A DNA stretch of 64,000 nucleotides from positions 1 through 64,000 of the forward strand of contig JAEXAY010000004.1 of assembly GCA_023457895.1 (NCBI GenBank), read 5' to 3'. Source of the stretch: Pseudomonadota bacterium. GTDB taxonomy: Bacteria; Pseudomonadota; Alphaproteobacteria; Sphingomonadales; Sphingomonadaceae. The position numbers and the translations under genes are program-made. Below the pieces are notes generated by a model. The model was not told the origin of the DNA, made no database searches, and worked only from the letters and a program-made list of their open reading frames with translations. Shown here in pieces: positions 6,189 through 14,949 of this stretch; position 1 is the stretch's first letter, and every line of letters starts with the position of its first letter.

Positions 6189-8339
6189 CTATTTCCCTGC
6201 GTTCCGGAGCCGTAACGCATTGCCGACCACGATCAGCGAAGAACCCGACATCGCGATGGCGGCAACGAGCGGAGTTACATAGCCAAAGATCGCGAGCGGC
6301 ACCGCGATGATATTATAGCCGACAGCAAGCGCGAAATTCTGTTGTATCACCCGCATCGTCTTGCGCGCGACGCGCACGGAGGTCACAACGGGCTTGAGGC
6401 TGTCGCCCATGAAGACCGCGTCCGCTGCCTGCTGGCCGACATCGCTTGCCGTTGCCGGGGCAAGGCTCACATGCGCGGCGGCGAGGGCCGGGCCGTCATT
6501 GAGGCCATCTCCGACCATCAGCACCTTGTGGCCCTCGCGGGTCAGTCCGGCGATCGCATCAAGCTTGTCTTGCGGCGAGGCGCTGGCTTGCGCGGCAAGG
6601 CCGAGTGGCTTCGCGACGCGCTCGACGGCTTCGCCACGGTCCCCCGACAGGATCGAGGCGGGCAGTCCCAGCTTGCTGAGCGCCGCCAGTGTTTCGCCTG
6701 CATCGGGGCGAACCGCATCGGTGAATGACAGCATCACAGCGGCGGCGCCTTCGACGGTGAAGCTGGTGGACAGGCCGTCGCGCGCCGCGAGACTGTCCTC
6801 GCTGCGGCCGAGTGCAACCTTCTTGCCGTTCCATGAGGCGCTGACCCCGACACCGCCGACTTCGACGACGTCTTCGATGGGGGCGCCCGCTACATGATGT
6901 TCTTCAAGTGCCTTGCGCAGCCCGGTCGAAAGCGGGTGACGGCTGGCGCTCGCGAGCGCGAGGAGGACGGGCCAATGCTGTCGCGGTACGGCCTCGAGAT
7001 TATCCGGGCGCGGGCGGCCAAGCGTCAGGGTGCCGGTCTTGTCGAGCAGCACGCGATCCGCCTGGGCAAGCCGTTCGAGCGCGCTGCCGTCCTTGACCAG
7101 GATGCCGGCGCGCATCAGGGCGCCCGCGGCAACGATCTGCGACGCGGGAACGGCAAGACCAAGCGCACAGGGGCAGGTGATAATGAGGACCGCGACCGCG
7201 ATCAGCATCGCATAATGCCATCCCGCGCCTTGGAGCATCCATCCCGCGAAGGAGAGGAGCGCGAGGGTATGGACCGCCGGGGCATAGAGCCGCGCCGCGC
7301 GATCGGCGATGCGGACATAGGCGGAGCGGGACTGGCTCGCATCCTCCATCAGCCGCGCGATGTCGGCGAGTGTCGTATCCTTGCCGGCTGCCGTCACCTT
7401 GACCGTCAGCGGCGCGGTCAGATTCAGTGTGCCCGCCAGCACCTTGTCGCCGATGCGCACCGGTTGGGGCGCGCTCTCCCCGGTGAGCAGCGACAGGTCG
7501 ATGCGTGATTCGCCCTGTTCGACCACGCCATCGGCCGCAAGCCGTTCCCCCGCCGCGACGATCATCCGCATTTTGGGCGCAAGTTCCTCGGTACCGCGCC
7601 AGCGGGTCGTGCCGTCGCTCGCCCGGACGATGGCGCCTGCCGCGCTCTGCTTGAGCAGCGCCGCGACGCCGCTGCGCGCCCGGCCGCGCATCATGCTGTC
7701 GAGCACGCGACCGGTGAGGAGGAAAAACAACAACATCACCACGCCGTCAAAATAGGCATGGGGGCCATGGTTGATGGTTTCGAACAGGCTGAGTGCGGTC
7801 GCCAGCACGACGCCGATCGTGATCGGCACGTCCATGTTGGTGCGTCCCACCCGGAGCGCAGTCCAGGCCGACTTGAAGAAGGGGCGCCCGGCGTAGATAA
7901 CCGTCGGAATCGCGATCAGCGCGGAGATCCAGTGGAACATATCGCGCGTGCTGCCCTCGGCGCCCGACCAGACGCTGACCGACAGCAGCATGATGTTCAT
8001 CATCGAAAAACCGGCGACCGCCACCGCCTTGAGCAGGGCTTTGGTTTCGCCGCTTTCAAGGTCGCTGGCGTCGCCTCCGTCGGCAAGCGGATGGGCTTCG
8101 AACCCCAATTGCTCGATCGCGTGCGTGAGCGTTGGCGGGTCGAGGTCGTTGCTGTGCTGGAGTACCACCTGCCTCGCGGAAAAATTGACCCGGGCCGAGG
8201 TGATGCCGTTCACCTGCGCAAGACCCCGTTCGATCTTGGCGATGCACCCGGCGCAATGCATGCCGGGAACGGCGATGCGGGTTTCCGTCGTTTGCGCCCG
8301 CCGGGCAGCGTCAGCGCTCACGGCTCCCGCTCTTTTCAT
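6189..8339 (-). CDS. ccoI: Copper-translocating P1B-type ATPase CcoI/FixI
   Basis: A 716-residue P-type ATPase supplying copper for the CuB site of cbb3 oxidase. Visible in order: an N-terminal heavy-metal domain with GMHCAGC (about residues 26-32); membrane helices; the TGES actuator motif (LLTGESAPQP); the CPC ion-binding helix (ITCPCALGLAVP); the phosphorylation site DKTGTLTLG; an ATP-binding domain; and GDGLNDGPAL near the C-terminus. The start at 8339 overlaps ccoH by 29 bases. A GTG at 8321 preceded by CGGGAG is an alternative. It lies between ccoH and ccoS in the standard ccoGHIS order. Confidence 0.95.
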   Translation of the reverse strand: MKRAGAVSADAARRAQTTETRIAVPGMHCAGCIAKIERGLAQVNGITSARVNFSARQVVLQHSNDLDPPTLTHAIEQLGFEAHPLADGGDASDLESGETKALLKAVAVAGFSMMNIMLLSVSVWSGAEGSTRDMFHWISALIAIPTVIYAGRPFFKSAWTALRVGRTNMDVPITIGVVLATALSLFETINHGPHAYFDGVVMLLFFLLTGRVLDSMMRGRARSGVAALLKQSAAGAIVRASDGTTRWRGTEELAPKMRMIVAAGERLAADGVVEQGESRIDLSLLTGESAPQPVRIGDKVLAGTLNLTAPLTVKVTAAGKDTTLADIARLMEDASQSRSAYVRIADRAARLYAPAVHTLALLSFAGWMLQGAGWHYAMLIAVAVLIITCPCALGLAVPASQIVAAGALMRAGILVKDGSALERLAQADRVLLDKTGTLTLGRPRPDNLEAVPRQHWPVLLALASASRHPLSTGLRKALEEHHVAGAPIEDVVEVGGVGVSASWNGKKVALGRSEDSLAARDGLSTSFTVEGAAAVMLSFTDAVRPDAGETLAALSKLGLPASILSGDRGEAVERVAKPLGLAAQASASPQDKLDAIAGLTREGHKVLMVGDGLNDGPALAAAHVSLAPATASDVGQQAADAVFMGDSLKPVVTSVRVARKTMRVIQQNFALAVGYNIIAVPLAIFGYVTPLVAAIAMSGSSLIVVGNALRLRNAGK

Positions 8340-8820
8340 TCATGTCGAGCAACAGATTCTTTGTCCGGCCGCCCTGCTGGATCGTGACATGCACCTGCCA
8401 GCGGCCCGCCGGAAGCGGCGTTGCGGCGCGATATTGACCCGGCGCTACCTCGGTAAACGCTATGTCCAGTTCGGGCGCGCGGCCCAGCGGGTGCCGGGCC
8501 AAGACGTTGATGCTGGCGCCCGCGAGCGGAGCCTTCAGCGCATCAGTCACGGTCACTGTCAGCGTTCCATCGGAACCGCGGATGACCTGCTCTTCCCAGC
8601 CCAGTTCCTTCTGCGCCCGCGCTTCTGCCAGCCATCCATTATATTTCTGGCTCGCTACATAGCTATTGTCGACAACCACGCCGCCGAAAGTGCCGATCGC
8701 TTGGGTCGCCATATAGAGATTGACCGCGATGATGACCCCGAAAAAGGCGATAAAGATGGCAAGAATATGCTTGCCCGTCAGTTCGCCCTTGGCGCGGGGG
8801 AGGGGATCAGGCGCGCTCAT
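8311..8820 (-). CDS. ccoH: cbb3 oxidase assembly protein CcoH/FixH
   Basis: A 169-residue protein with one N-terminal membrane helix (HILAIFIAFFGVIIAVNLYMA, about residues 18-38). The FixH-type motif VVVDNSYVASQKYNGWL follows, then an immunoglobulin-like periplasmic domain (LTVTVTDALKAPLAGASINV; PGQYRAATPLPAGRWQVHVT). FixH/CcoH stabilises assembly intermediates of cbb3 oxidase and works with CcoI. It overlaps ccoG by four bases and ccoI by 29 bases, which indicates tight translational coupling. Confidence 0.92.
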   Translation of the reverse strand: MSAPDPLPRAKGELTGKHILAIFIAFFGVIIAVNLYMATQAIGTFGGVVVDNSYVASQKYNGWLAEARAQKELGWEEQVIRGSDGTLTVTVTDALKAPLAGASINVLARHPLGRAPELDIAFTEVAPGQYRAATPLPAGRWQVHVTIQQGGRTKNLLLDMNEKSGSRER

Positions 8821-10265
8821 TGTGCAGGCCGATCGAACTGGATATTGTCGGATGCCGATCCGCCTTCCTTGTCGAGCGCGCGCACGGTGAAGGAGAATTC
8901 CTCCCTCTGCGGGCCGTCAAACGGCGCGGCGGCGAACACGCGGACCTTCTGTACAGCATCGGGCGGCACATCGACCGTCAGGGTCCGGGTGGCCTGGGCT
9001 TCGGAGGCATTCTCACCCCAGATTTTCGCCTGTTCCAGACCGATCAGGCCCAGTTCCACCTGCCGCGGGCGATTTTCCATATTGGCGATCTTGATCGTGT
9101 AGTTGTTGCGGATGTTGCCGTCCGACAGCTGGACATAGAGCGGATTGCGCTCCTGCAACACGCTGACAGCGAGGCGGTCGCGGGTGCCCAGCATGAACAG
9201 CATGCCGATGCCGATTGCGCTCCACACACCCAGATAGGCGAGGGTGCGCGGACGCAGCAGCGTCTTGATGATCGGGGTATGTGCCTCGCCACGCTTTTCG
9301 CGCTCGGCATCATCATGGGTGGTATAATCGATGAGGCCACGCGGCCGGCCGACCTGTTCCATCACCTTGTCGCAGGCATCAATGCAGAGCGCGCAGGTGA
9401 TGCAACCGATCTGTGGCCCTTCACGGATGTCGATGCCGGTGGGGCAGACCTGAACGCATTGCAGGCAATCGACGCAGTCGCCGACCTCGCCCGGATGGGC
9501 CAGCGCCTTCTTGACGCTGCCGCGCGGTTCGCCACGCCAATATTTATAGGTGACGAGCAGCGATTTTTCATCGAGCATCGCGGTCTGGATGCGCGGCCAC
9601 GGGCACATGTAGATGCACACCTGCTCGCGCATGAAGCCGCCCAGGATGAAGGTCGTGGCGGTCAGCACGGCGACGGTAGCATAAGCCACCGGAGCGGCCT
9701 GTCCGGTTACGAAATCGCGGAACAGGGTGGGCGCATCGGCGAAATAGAAAATCCACGCGCCGCCCGTCGCCACGGCAATGGCGAGATAGATGAACCACTT
9801 GATCCCGCGCTTGGCGATCTTGCCCGGACCCCAGGGCGCATTGGCGAGGCGGATCTGGGCATTGCGATCGCCGTCGATCAGGCGGTCGACATGCTGATAG
9901 AGATCGGTCCAGACGGTCTGCGGGCAGGCATAACCGCACCACGCGCGCCCCACTGCCGAGGTGACGAGGAACAGCCCGATCCCCGCCATGATGAGGAGGC
10001 CCGCGATATAATAAAATTCCTGCGGCCAGATCTCGATGCCGAACATGTAGAAACGGCGATTGGCGAGGTCGATCAGTACGGCCTGATTGGGGGCATAGGG
10101 ACCACGGTCCCAGCGAATCCAGGGAGTGATATAATAGACCGCGAGGCACGCCAGCATGATCAGCCATTTGAGGCGGCGGAAGGTGCCGGTGACAGCTTTT
10201 GGAAAGACTGCTTTTCGCTTGGCGTAAAGTTCGGGAGCGGGAGAGGGGGATGCCGTGGTGGTCAT
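8817..10265 (-). CDS. ccoG: cbb3 accessory protein CcoG/FixG/RdxA, membrane ferredoxin
   Basis: A 482-residue membrane protein with several transmembrane helices and a cytoplasmic two-cluster ferredoxin domain. Motifs: CGYACPQTVWTDLY, a distinctive CcoG feature, then CVDCLQCVQVCPTGIDIR and CITCALCIDACDKV, each a CX2CX2CX3C cluster. The C-terminal part (about residues 370-480) is a periplasmic Ig-like domain typical of CcoG. The protein acts in copper reduction or delivery during cbb3 biogenesis. It follows the ccoP terminator by about 30 bases, so it may have its own promoter or depend on read-through. Confidence 0.95.
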   Translation of the reverse strand: MTTTASPSPAPELYAKRKAVFPKAVTGTFRRLKWLIMLACLAVYYITPWIRWDRGPYAPNQAVLIDLANRRFYMFGIEIWPQEFYYIAGLLIMAGIGLFLVTSAVGRAWCGYACPQTVWTDLYQHVDRLIDGDRNAQIRLANAPWGPGKIAKRGIKWFIYLAIAVATGGAWIFYFADAPTLFRDFVTGQAAPVAYATVAVLTATTFILGGFMREQVCIYMCPWPRIQTAMLDEKSLLVTYKYWRGEPRGSVKKALAHPGEVGDCVDCLQCVQVCPTGIDIREGPQIGCITCALCIDACDKVMEQVGRPRGLIDYTTHDDAEREKRGEAHTPIIKTLLRPRTLAYLGVWSAIGIGMLFMLGTRDRLAVSVLQERNPLYVQLSDGNIRNNYTIKIANMENRPRQVELGLIGLEQAKIWGENASEAQATRTLTVDVPPDAVQKVRVFAAAPFDGPQREEFSFTVRALDKEGGSASDNIQFDRPAQ

Positions 10266-10295
10266 GCCGGATGTTCACAACTCATTTCAAAAGTG

Positions 10296-10330
10296 ATCCG
10301 TGGCTGCGTCTCTCCAGCGCAGCCACGGAT
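10296..10330 (-). terminator. Strong hairpin between ccoP and ccoG
   Basis: A perfect 13-bp stem (10296-10308 with 10318-10330) with a nine-base loop, placed 17 bases beyond the ccoP stop. On the minus strand it is followed by CACTTTTG, a short T-run. It likely terminates or attenuates the ccoNOQP transcript and lowers expression of the ccoGHIS assembly genes relative to the structural subunits. Confidence 0.75.
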
Positions 10331-10346
10331 GAATGGATAGCCGATC

Positions 10347-11306
10347 TTAATTGGCAGGGGAAGGTGCCGCCGCCGCCGCGTCGGCCGCCGGGGTGGCCGT
10401 AGCGGCGGTTGCCGCAGCATCCGGTGCCGGACTGGCCTGACCGCCGCCGAGCGAGTGGACATACACCGCGAGCATCTTGATCGTCGTGGGATCAAGCTTG
10501 CCACCCCATGCCGGCATCACGCCCTGGTGAGAGACGTTGATGCTGGCCGCGACTTCGTCCGGCTTGCCGCCATACAGCCAGATGCGGTCGGTGAGGTTGG
10601 GCGCACCGAGTGATGCCATACCCTTGCCGTCCGCGCCGTGGCAAACGACACAGTTGGCGGCGTATAGCGCTGCGCCGCGCTGACTTGCGGCGCTCGCTTT
10701 CTGCGCGCCGGACAAGGTCAGGACATAAGATGTCACGTCGGCCACCTCGTTCGGCTTCAGGATTCCGTCCTTGCCGAAGTTGGGCATTTGCGACACGCGC
10801 GTTTCGGCATGATCGGGATTGCGGATGCCGTGAGTGATCGAATATTCGATCGACTTGAGGTCGCCGCCCCACAGCCAGTCGTCATCATTGAGGTTGGGAT
10901 AGCCCTTGCTCCCGGCCGCGCCCGAACCGTGGCATTGCACGCAATATTGCTTGAATGCCGCCTGGCCGCCAGCCTTGGCTTGGTCGTAAAGCTGCTGGTT
11001 GCTGGCCAGCTGCTCGACCGGGACGCCGCCCAGTGCCGCCATCATCGGGGCCCGGCGCTGCTTTTCCTTTTCGAGTTCCGCTGTCAGCTGGCTGCGGCTG
11101 GTCCACCCGGACGTGCCCGCCGTCGCGCTGTTGGCGAGCGGCCAGGCCGGTTGCCAGATCGTGTAGAGCACACCCCAGACGATGGTAATATAGAATAGCC
11201 ACAGCCACCAGCGCGGCATCGGGGTATCGAGTTCCTCGATGCCGTCCCATTCATGACCTACGGTGGAAGTGCCCGTTGCTTCGTCGATGCGCTTGTTGTC
11301 AGCCAT
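10347..11306 (-). CDS. ccoP: cbb3 cytochrome c oxidase subunit III, dihaem CcoP
   Basis: A 319-residue dihaem cytochrome c that passes electrons into cbb3 oxidase. The N-terminus carries the CcoP signature HEWDGIEELDTPMPRWWLWLFYITIVWGVLY with one transmembrane helix. Two c-type haem sites follow (CVQCHGSG and CVVCHGAD). The C-terminus is an alanine-rich low-complexity tail. The start at 11306 overlaps the last eight bases of ccoQ and is preceded by AGGAC; the frame is open a little further upstream, but that would lie wholly in ccoQ. A strong hairpin follows the stop. Confidence 0.96.
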   Translation of the reverse strand: MADNKRIDEATGTSTVGHEWDGIEELDTPMPRWWLWLFYITIVWGVLYTIWQPAWPLANSATAGTSGWTSRSQLTAELEKEKQRRAPMMAALGGVPVEQLASNQQLYDQAKAGGQAAFKQYCVQCHGSGAAGSKGYPNLNDDDWLWGGDLKSIEYSITHGIRNPDHAETRVSQMPNFGKDGILKPNEVADVTSYVLTLSGAQKASAASQRGAALYAANCVVCHGADGKGMASLGAPNLTDRIWLYGGKPDEVAASINVSHQGVMPAWGGKLDPTTIKMLAVYVHSLGGGQASPAPDAAATAATATPAADAAAAAPSPAN

Positions 11307-11460
11307 CTTGATTGTCCTCGTCAAAGATCATGTTGCCGGCGTCGCGATAATGTTCGCGCGCGCCGGGACGCAGCACCCACGCCACGAAGCAGATGAAGAG
11401 AAACCCGAGAAAGAGCAGCCCCCAGCTGTCCGCAAAATGCCGTGCCGTATTATAATCCAT
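11299..11460 (-). CDS. ccoQ: cbb3 oxidase small subunit CcoQ
   Basis: A 53-residue membrane protein starting MDYNTARHFADSWGLLFLG, with one transmembrane helix (about residues 14-30, including FICFVAWVLRPG) and a charged C-terminal tail ending IFDEDNQDG. CcoQ stabilises the cbb3 complex. It starts one base beyond the ccoO stop and its own stop overlaps the ccoP start, so all three are translationally linked. Confidence 0.93.
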   Translation of the reverse strand: MDYNTARHFADSWGLLFLGFLFICFVAWVLRPGAREHYRDAGNMIFDEDNQDG

Positions 11461-11461
11461 C

Positions 11462-12325
11462 TTACTTCGCCTTCTCCGCCGGTACCGCGACATTGGTCGA
11501 AGCGGCCGGCGCGGTTGTGGCAGCATTGGATGGCGCGGTGGCCGGAGCGGCCGCCGGCGCCTTCGTCGGAACCAGCTTGGTCGCCGGTTGCTGCGCGCTG
11601 CCCTGTTCAAGCCCGCGGGCCGATTCAAAATCGACCAGCGTACCCAGCATCTGCAGATAGGCGATGAGAGCATCCGCTTCGGTCAGCCGGTCCGGATTAC
11701 CGTCAAAATCGCGCACCTGCGCCTTGGGATAACGCTTCTGCAGGTCCGTCGGATCCGTATCGGCGCTTGCCTGCGCCTTGAGATCGTCATTGGCCGATTC
11801 GATATCCGTTTTTGTATAAGGGTTGCCGAGGCTGGCCAGTGTCTTGAGGTCGCCGCGCATGTCGCCCGCGTTGAGATCGCGTTCGAGCAGGAACGGGTAG
11901 GCCGGCATCACCGATTCCGGCACCACCGAACGCGGATTGAGGAAGTGCTGGCGATGCCATTCGTCCGAATAGCGGCCGCCAACGCGCGCGAGGTCGGGCC
12001 CGGTACGCTTCGAGCCCCACTGGAACGGGTGGTCGTACATCGATTCCGCGGCGAGGCTGTAATGGCCATAACGTTCGACCTCGTCCCGGAACGGACGGAT
12101 CATCTGGCTGTGGCAGTTATAGCAGCCTTCCTTGATGTAGATGTTGCGGCCCGCCAGTTCGAGCGGCGTGTAGGGACGCATCCCCTCGACCTTCTCGATG
12201 GTGGAGTCGATCCAGAACAGCGGAGCGATTTCCACGATGCCGCCGATCGCGACGGCAACGAAGGAAAGGGCGCCCAGCAGCGTGATGTTGCGTTCCAGTT
12301 TCTTGTGGTTTGAGGCAAAGCCCAT
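11462..12325 (-). CDS. ccoO: cbb3 cytochrome c oxidase subunit II, monohaem CcoO
   Basis: A 287-residue membrane-anchored monohaem cytochrome c. After an N-terminal anchor (NITLLGALSFVAVAIGGIVEI) come the CcoO signature YTPLELAGRNIYIKEGCYNCHSQM with the haem motif CYNCH and RPFRDEVERYGHYS. A methionine-bearing segment (SVVPESVMPAYPFL) then follows. The last 50 or so residues are an alanine/proline/threonine low-complexity tail that is not part of the usual fold. It lies directly between ccoN and ccoQ. Confidence 0.96.
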   Translation of the reverse strand: MGFASNHKKLERNITLLGALSFVAVAIGGIVEIAPLFWIDSTIEKVEGMRPYTPLELAGRNIYIKEGCYNCHSQMIRPFRDEVERYGHYSLAAESMYDHPFQWGSKRTGPDLARVGGRYSDEWHRQHFLNPRSVVPESVMPAYPFLLERDLNAGDMRGDLKTLASLGNPYTKTDIESANDDLKAQASADTDPTDLQKRYPKAQVRDFDGNPDRLTEADALIAYLQMLGTLVDFESARGLEQGSAQQPATKLVPTKAPAAAPATAPSNAATTAPAASTNVAVPAEKAK

Positions 12326-12351
12326 GATTGGGGTTCCTTATTCTGACTGGA

Positions 12352-14010
12352 TTATTCTGCGGGCACCGGCGCCAGCGGGCGATCGGCAGCTTCATTGTGC
12401 GGCGTTTCCGTCATCGGCGCTTCTTCACGCAGCTTGCCCTTGAGGGTCATCACCACGTTATAGACCATGACAAGGCCACCCGCGAGATACAGCAGACCGC
12501 CAAGCGTGCGGATGATGTAATAGGGGTGCATCGCTGCCACCGTCTCGCTGAACGCGTAGACGAGATAGCCGTCCGCGCCATATTCGCGCCACATCAGGCC
12601 CTGCATGATGCCCGCGACCCACATGGCCGAAGCGTAAAGCACGATCCCGGCCGAGGTCAGCCAGAAGTGCCAGTTGATCATGCGCATCGAATACATGCGC
12701 TGGCGCTTCCACAGGCGCGGCGTGAGATAATAGATCGCCGCGAAGGTGATCATGCCGTTCCAGCCGAGCGCGCCCGCGTGGACGTGGCCAACGGTCCAGT
12801 CGGTATAGTGCGACAGCGAGTTGACCGCCTTGATCGACAGCATCGGGCCTTCGAAGGTCGCCATGCCGTAGAAAGCGAGCGCCATCACCATCATGCGGAT
12901 GATCGGGTCGGTGCGGATCTTGTCCCAGGCGCCGTTGAGCGTCATCAGGCCGTTGATCATGCCGCCCCAGCTCGGCATCCACAGGACAACCGAGAAGACC
13001 ATGCCGAGCGTCTGCGCCCAGTCGGGCAGGGCGGTATAGTGGAGGTGGTGCGGACCCGCCCAGATGTAGAGGAAAATGAGGGTCCAGAAGTGGATGATCG
13101 ACAGGCGATAGCTGTAGATCGGACGTTCGGCCTGTTTCGGCACGAAATAATACATCATCGCGAGGAACGGCACGGTGAGGAAGAAGGCCACGGCATTGTG
13201 ACCATACCACCATTGCGTCAGCGCGCTCTGCACGCCCGCCATCACCGAATAGCTCTTCGAGCCGAAGATCGTCACCGGAACCGACAGGTTGTTGACGATG
13301 TGGAGCATCGCGATGGTCAGGATGAACGACAGGTAGAACCAGTTGGCAACATAGATATGCGGCTCCTTGCGCTTGGCGAGGGTGCCGACGAACACGATGA
13401 GATAGACGACCCAGACGACCGTCAGCCAAAGGTCGACATGCCATTCGGGTTCAGCATATTCCTTGCTCTGGGTGACACCCATCAGATAGCCGGTGGCGGC
13501 CAGAACGATGAACAGCTGGTAACCCCAGAAGACGAAACGGGCGAGGCCGGGGAAGGCGAGCCGGGCTCGGCTGGTGCGCTGCACGACATAGAAGCTGGTC
13601 GCGATCAGCGCGTTACCGCCAAAGGCGAAAATCACCGCCGAAGTATGCAGCGGCCGCAAACGCCCGAAGCTGGTGAAGTCCATGCCGAGGTTGAGATCGG
13701 GGAAAGCCAGCTGGCTGGCGATGATCACCCCGACAAGGAAACCGGCGATGCCCCAGAATATGGTGGCGATCACCCCCCAGCGGACAGGATCGTCATCATA
13801 TTGGGTTTCATCCGCCGGCATCTTGAAAATACCGCGCGCGACCGCCGAATAATCCTTCTGGCTGATGGCGAACCATGCGGCCAGCAACGCGGCGACACCG
13901 CAAATCCCCATATGGACGGCATAAGGTGTGTCGACGGCCATCGCCGCCGCAAACCAGGCCACCAGAGCGAGGAAAAACCATCCCCCCGCTTTCATGACTG
14001 TACTTTCCAT
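12352..14010 (-). CDS. ccoN: cbb3 cytochrome c oxidase subunit I CcoN
   Basis: A 552-residue catalytic haem-copper subunit with about 14 transmembrane segments. Metal ligands are visible in HTSAVIFAFGGNALI, YGHNAVAFFLTVPFL, GPHHLHYTALPDW and HVHAGALGWNG, the histidine pattern of the C-type oxidases. The ATG at 14010 is preceded by GGGGAG at a good distance; longer in-frame starts (to 14070) lack this. It reduces O2 with high affinity under micro-oxic conditions. An FNR box lies 108 bases upstream, and the divergence-free order fnrL-ccoN suggests local control. Confidence 0.97.
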   Translation of the reverse strand: MESTVMKAGGWFFLALVAWFAAAMAVDTPYAVHMGICGVAALLAAWFAISQKDYSAVARGIFKMPADETQYDDDPVRWGVIATIFWGIAGFLVGVIIASQLAFPDLNLGMDFTSFGRLRPLHTSAVIFAFGGNALIATSFYVVQRTSRARLAFPGLARFVFWGYQLFIVLAATGYLMGVTQSKEYAEPEWHVDLWLTVVWVVYLIVFVGTLAKRKEPHIYVANWFYLSFILTIAMLHIVNNLSVPVTIFGSKSYSVMAGVQSALTQWWYGHNAVAFFLTVPFLAMMYYFVPKQAERPIYSYRLSIIHFWTLIFLYIWAGPHHLHYTALPDWAQTLGMVFSVVLWMPSWGGMINGLMTLNGAWDKIRTDPIIRMMVMALAFYGMATFEGPMLSIKAVNSLSHYTDWTVGHVHAGALGWNGMITFAAIYYLTPRLWKRQRMYSMRMINWHFWLTSAGIVLYASAMWVAGIMQGLMWREYGADGYLVYAFSETVAAMHPYYIIRTLGGLLYLAGGLVMVYNVVMTLKGKLREEAPMTETPHNEAADRPLAPVPAE

Positions 14011-14117
14011 GACTACTCCCCGAGCAATACCCGGCCCTGCCCCCGGTTTACGGATTTTGAAGCAAGGCAAATAATCCGTTCAGGATTATGCGGTGAACGT
14101 GGGCCGTGCGTCAATCA

Positions 14118-14131
14118 TTGACCCAGGTCAA
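14118..14131. promoter_or_regulatory. FNR box upstream of ccoN
   Basis: TTGACCCAGGTCAA, a perfect inverted repeat of the TTGA(C/T)-N4-(G/A)TCAA type bound by Fnr/FixK regulators. It sits between fnrL and ccoNOQP, 108 bases before the ccoN start. Together with the hemN box it defines a likely FnrL regulon inside this window. Confidence 0.8.
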
Positions 14132-14172
14132 AATGAAAAATTCATAAGAAAGAAGGATAATTTAGGCCAGAA

Positions 14173-14880
14173 TCAGTCTGAATTTCCGCTCAGCTGTTCA
14201 AGCGCCGGCTGGTTGGTGATGACGATCCGGCGGCGGTCGGGGATTTCGATCACCCCATCCTGCTTCATCGCGGTCAGCTGGCGGCTCACCGTCTCGATGG
14301 TGAGCCCAAGGATATCGGCGATCTGCTGCCGGCCAAATGGCAGGTCAAAGGCCGTCGCAGCGCCGTCTGCTACATCGTCGCAGCCCTTGGGCGCGAGCCG
14401 GTCCGCCATTTCGAGGAGGAAGGTCGCAATCTTCTCGGTCGCCGTCTTGCGGCCAAGCAGCAGCATCCAGTGGCGCGCGCGGTCGAGTTCGGTCAGCGTG
14501 CGTTGCAACAGCTTGTGTTCGAGCGCAGGATGTTCGCGTGCGAAGGTGTCGAAGCTTTGCCGCGGAAACACGCACACCCGTGCATCGGTGAGCGCGGTCA
14601 CGCTATGGTGGCTCTGCTGGCCGAACGGACGGCCGATGAAGTCCGATGGATAGACGATGCCGACAATCTGCTCGCGGCCGTCACCCAGCGTCGTCGAAAG
14701 CTTGAGTACGCCGTCGATCACGTTGGCGACGACCAGCGCTTCATCGCCTTCCCACAGGATGGTCTGGCCGCGCGACAGCGTCTGGCGCCGCCCAAGCTGG
14801 TTGAGCGCATCCAGTTCGTCTGCGCTCAAGCCAGCGCAGATAGCCCGGTTCCTTATTACGCAAGTGTCACAACTGCTCAC
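14173..14880 (-). CDS. fnrL: FnrL-type oxygen-sensing Crp/Fnr regulator
   Basis: A 235-residue regulator. N-terminal cysteines C4, C7 and C15 (CDTCVIRNRAIC) plus a central C103 give the CX2CX7C-plus-one set of alphaproteobacterial FnrL/FnrN proteins, which bind an oxygen-labile [4Fe-4S] cluster. A cyclic-nucleotide-binding-like beta roll follows. The C-terminal helix-turn-helix has LPFGRQQIADILGLTIETVSRQL; the E-SR residues are those that read TTGAT half-sites. It starts with GTG at 14880 without a clear ribosome site, so the start is less sure. It lies just upstream of ccoN and its FNR box. Confidence 0.93.
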   Translation of the reverse strand: MSSCDTCVIRNRAICAGLSADELDALNQLGRRQTLSRGQTILWEGDEALVVANVIDGVLKLSTTLGDGREQIVGIVYPSDFIGRPFGQQSHHSVTALTDARVCVFPRQSFDTFAREHPALEHKLLQRTLTELDRARHWMLLLGRKTATEKIATFLLEMADRLAPKGCDDVADGAATAFDLPFGRQQIADILGLTIETVSRQLTAMKQDGVIEIPDRRRIVITNQPALEQLSGNSD

Positions 14881-14949
14881 GGCGCGGCGTATAGGTGGCT
14901 TTGACCGGGCTTACAATGGCCAATCCCGGCCGCGGGCGGCTTTATGCGG

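Noticed and set aside
10266..10346. A small gene between ccoP and ccoG
   Set aside because: The stretch is filled by a 13-bp stem hairpin and short flanks. No open frame with a start and ribosome site fits.
12328..14121. A 597-codon open frame on the plus strand, opposite ccoN
   Set aside because: It is fully antisense to the well-supported ccoN. Its translation is rich in Arg/His/Asp with no domain, typical of high-GC shadow frames.
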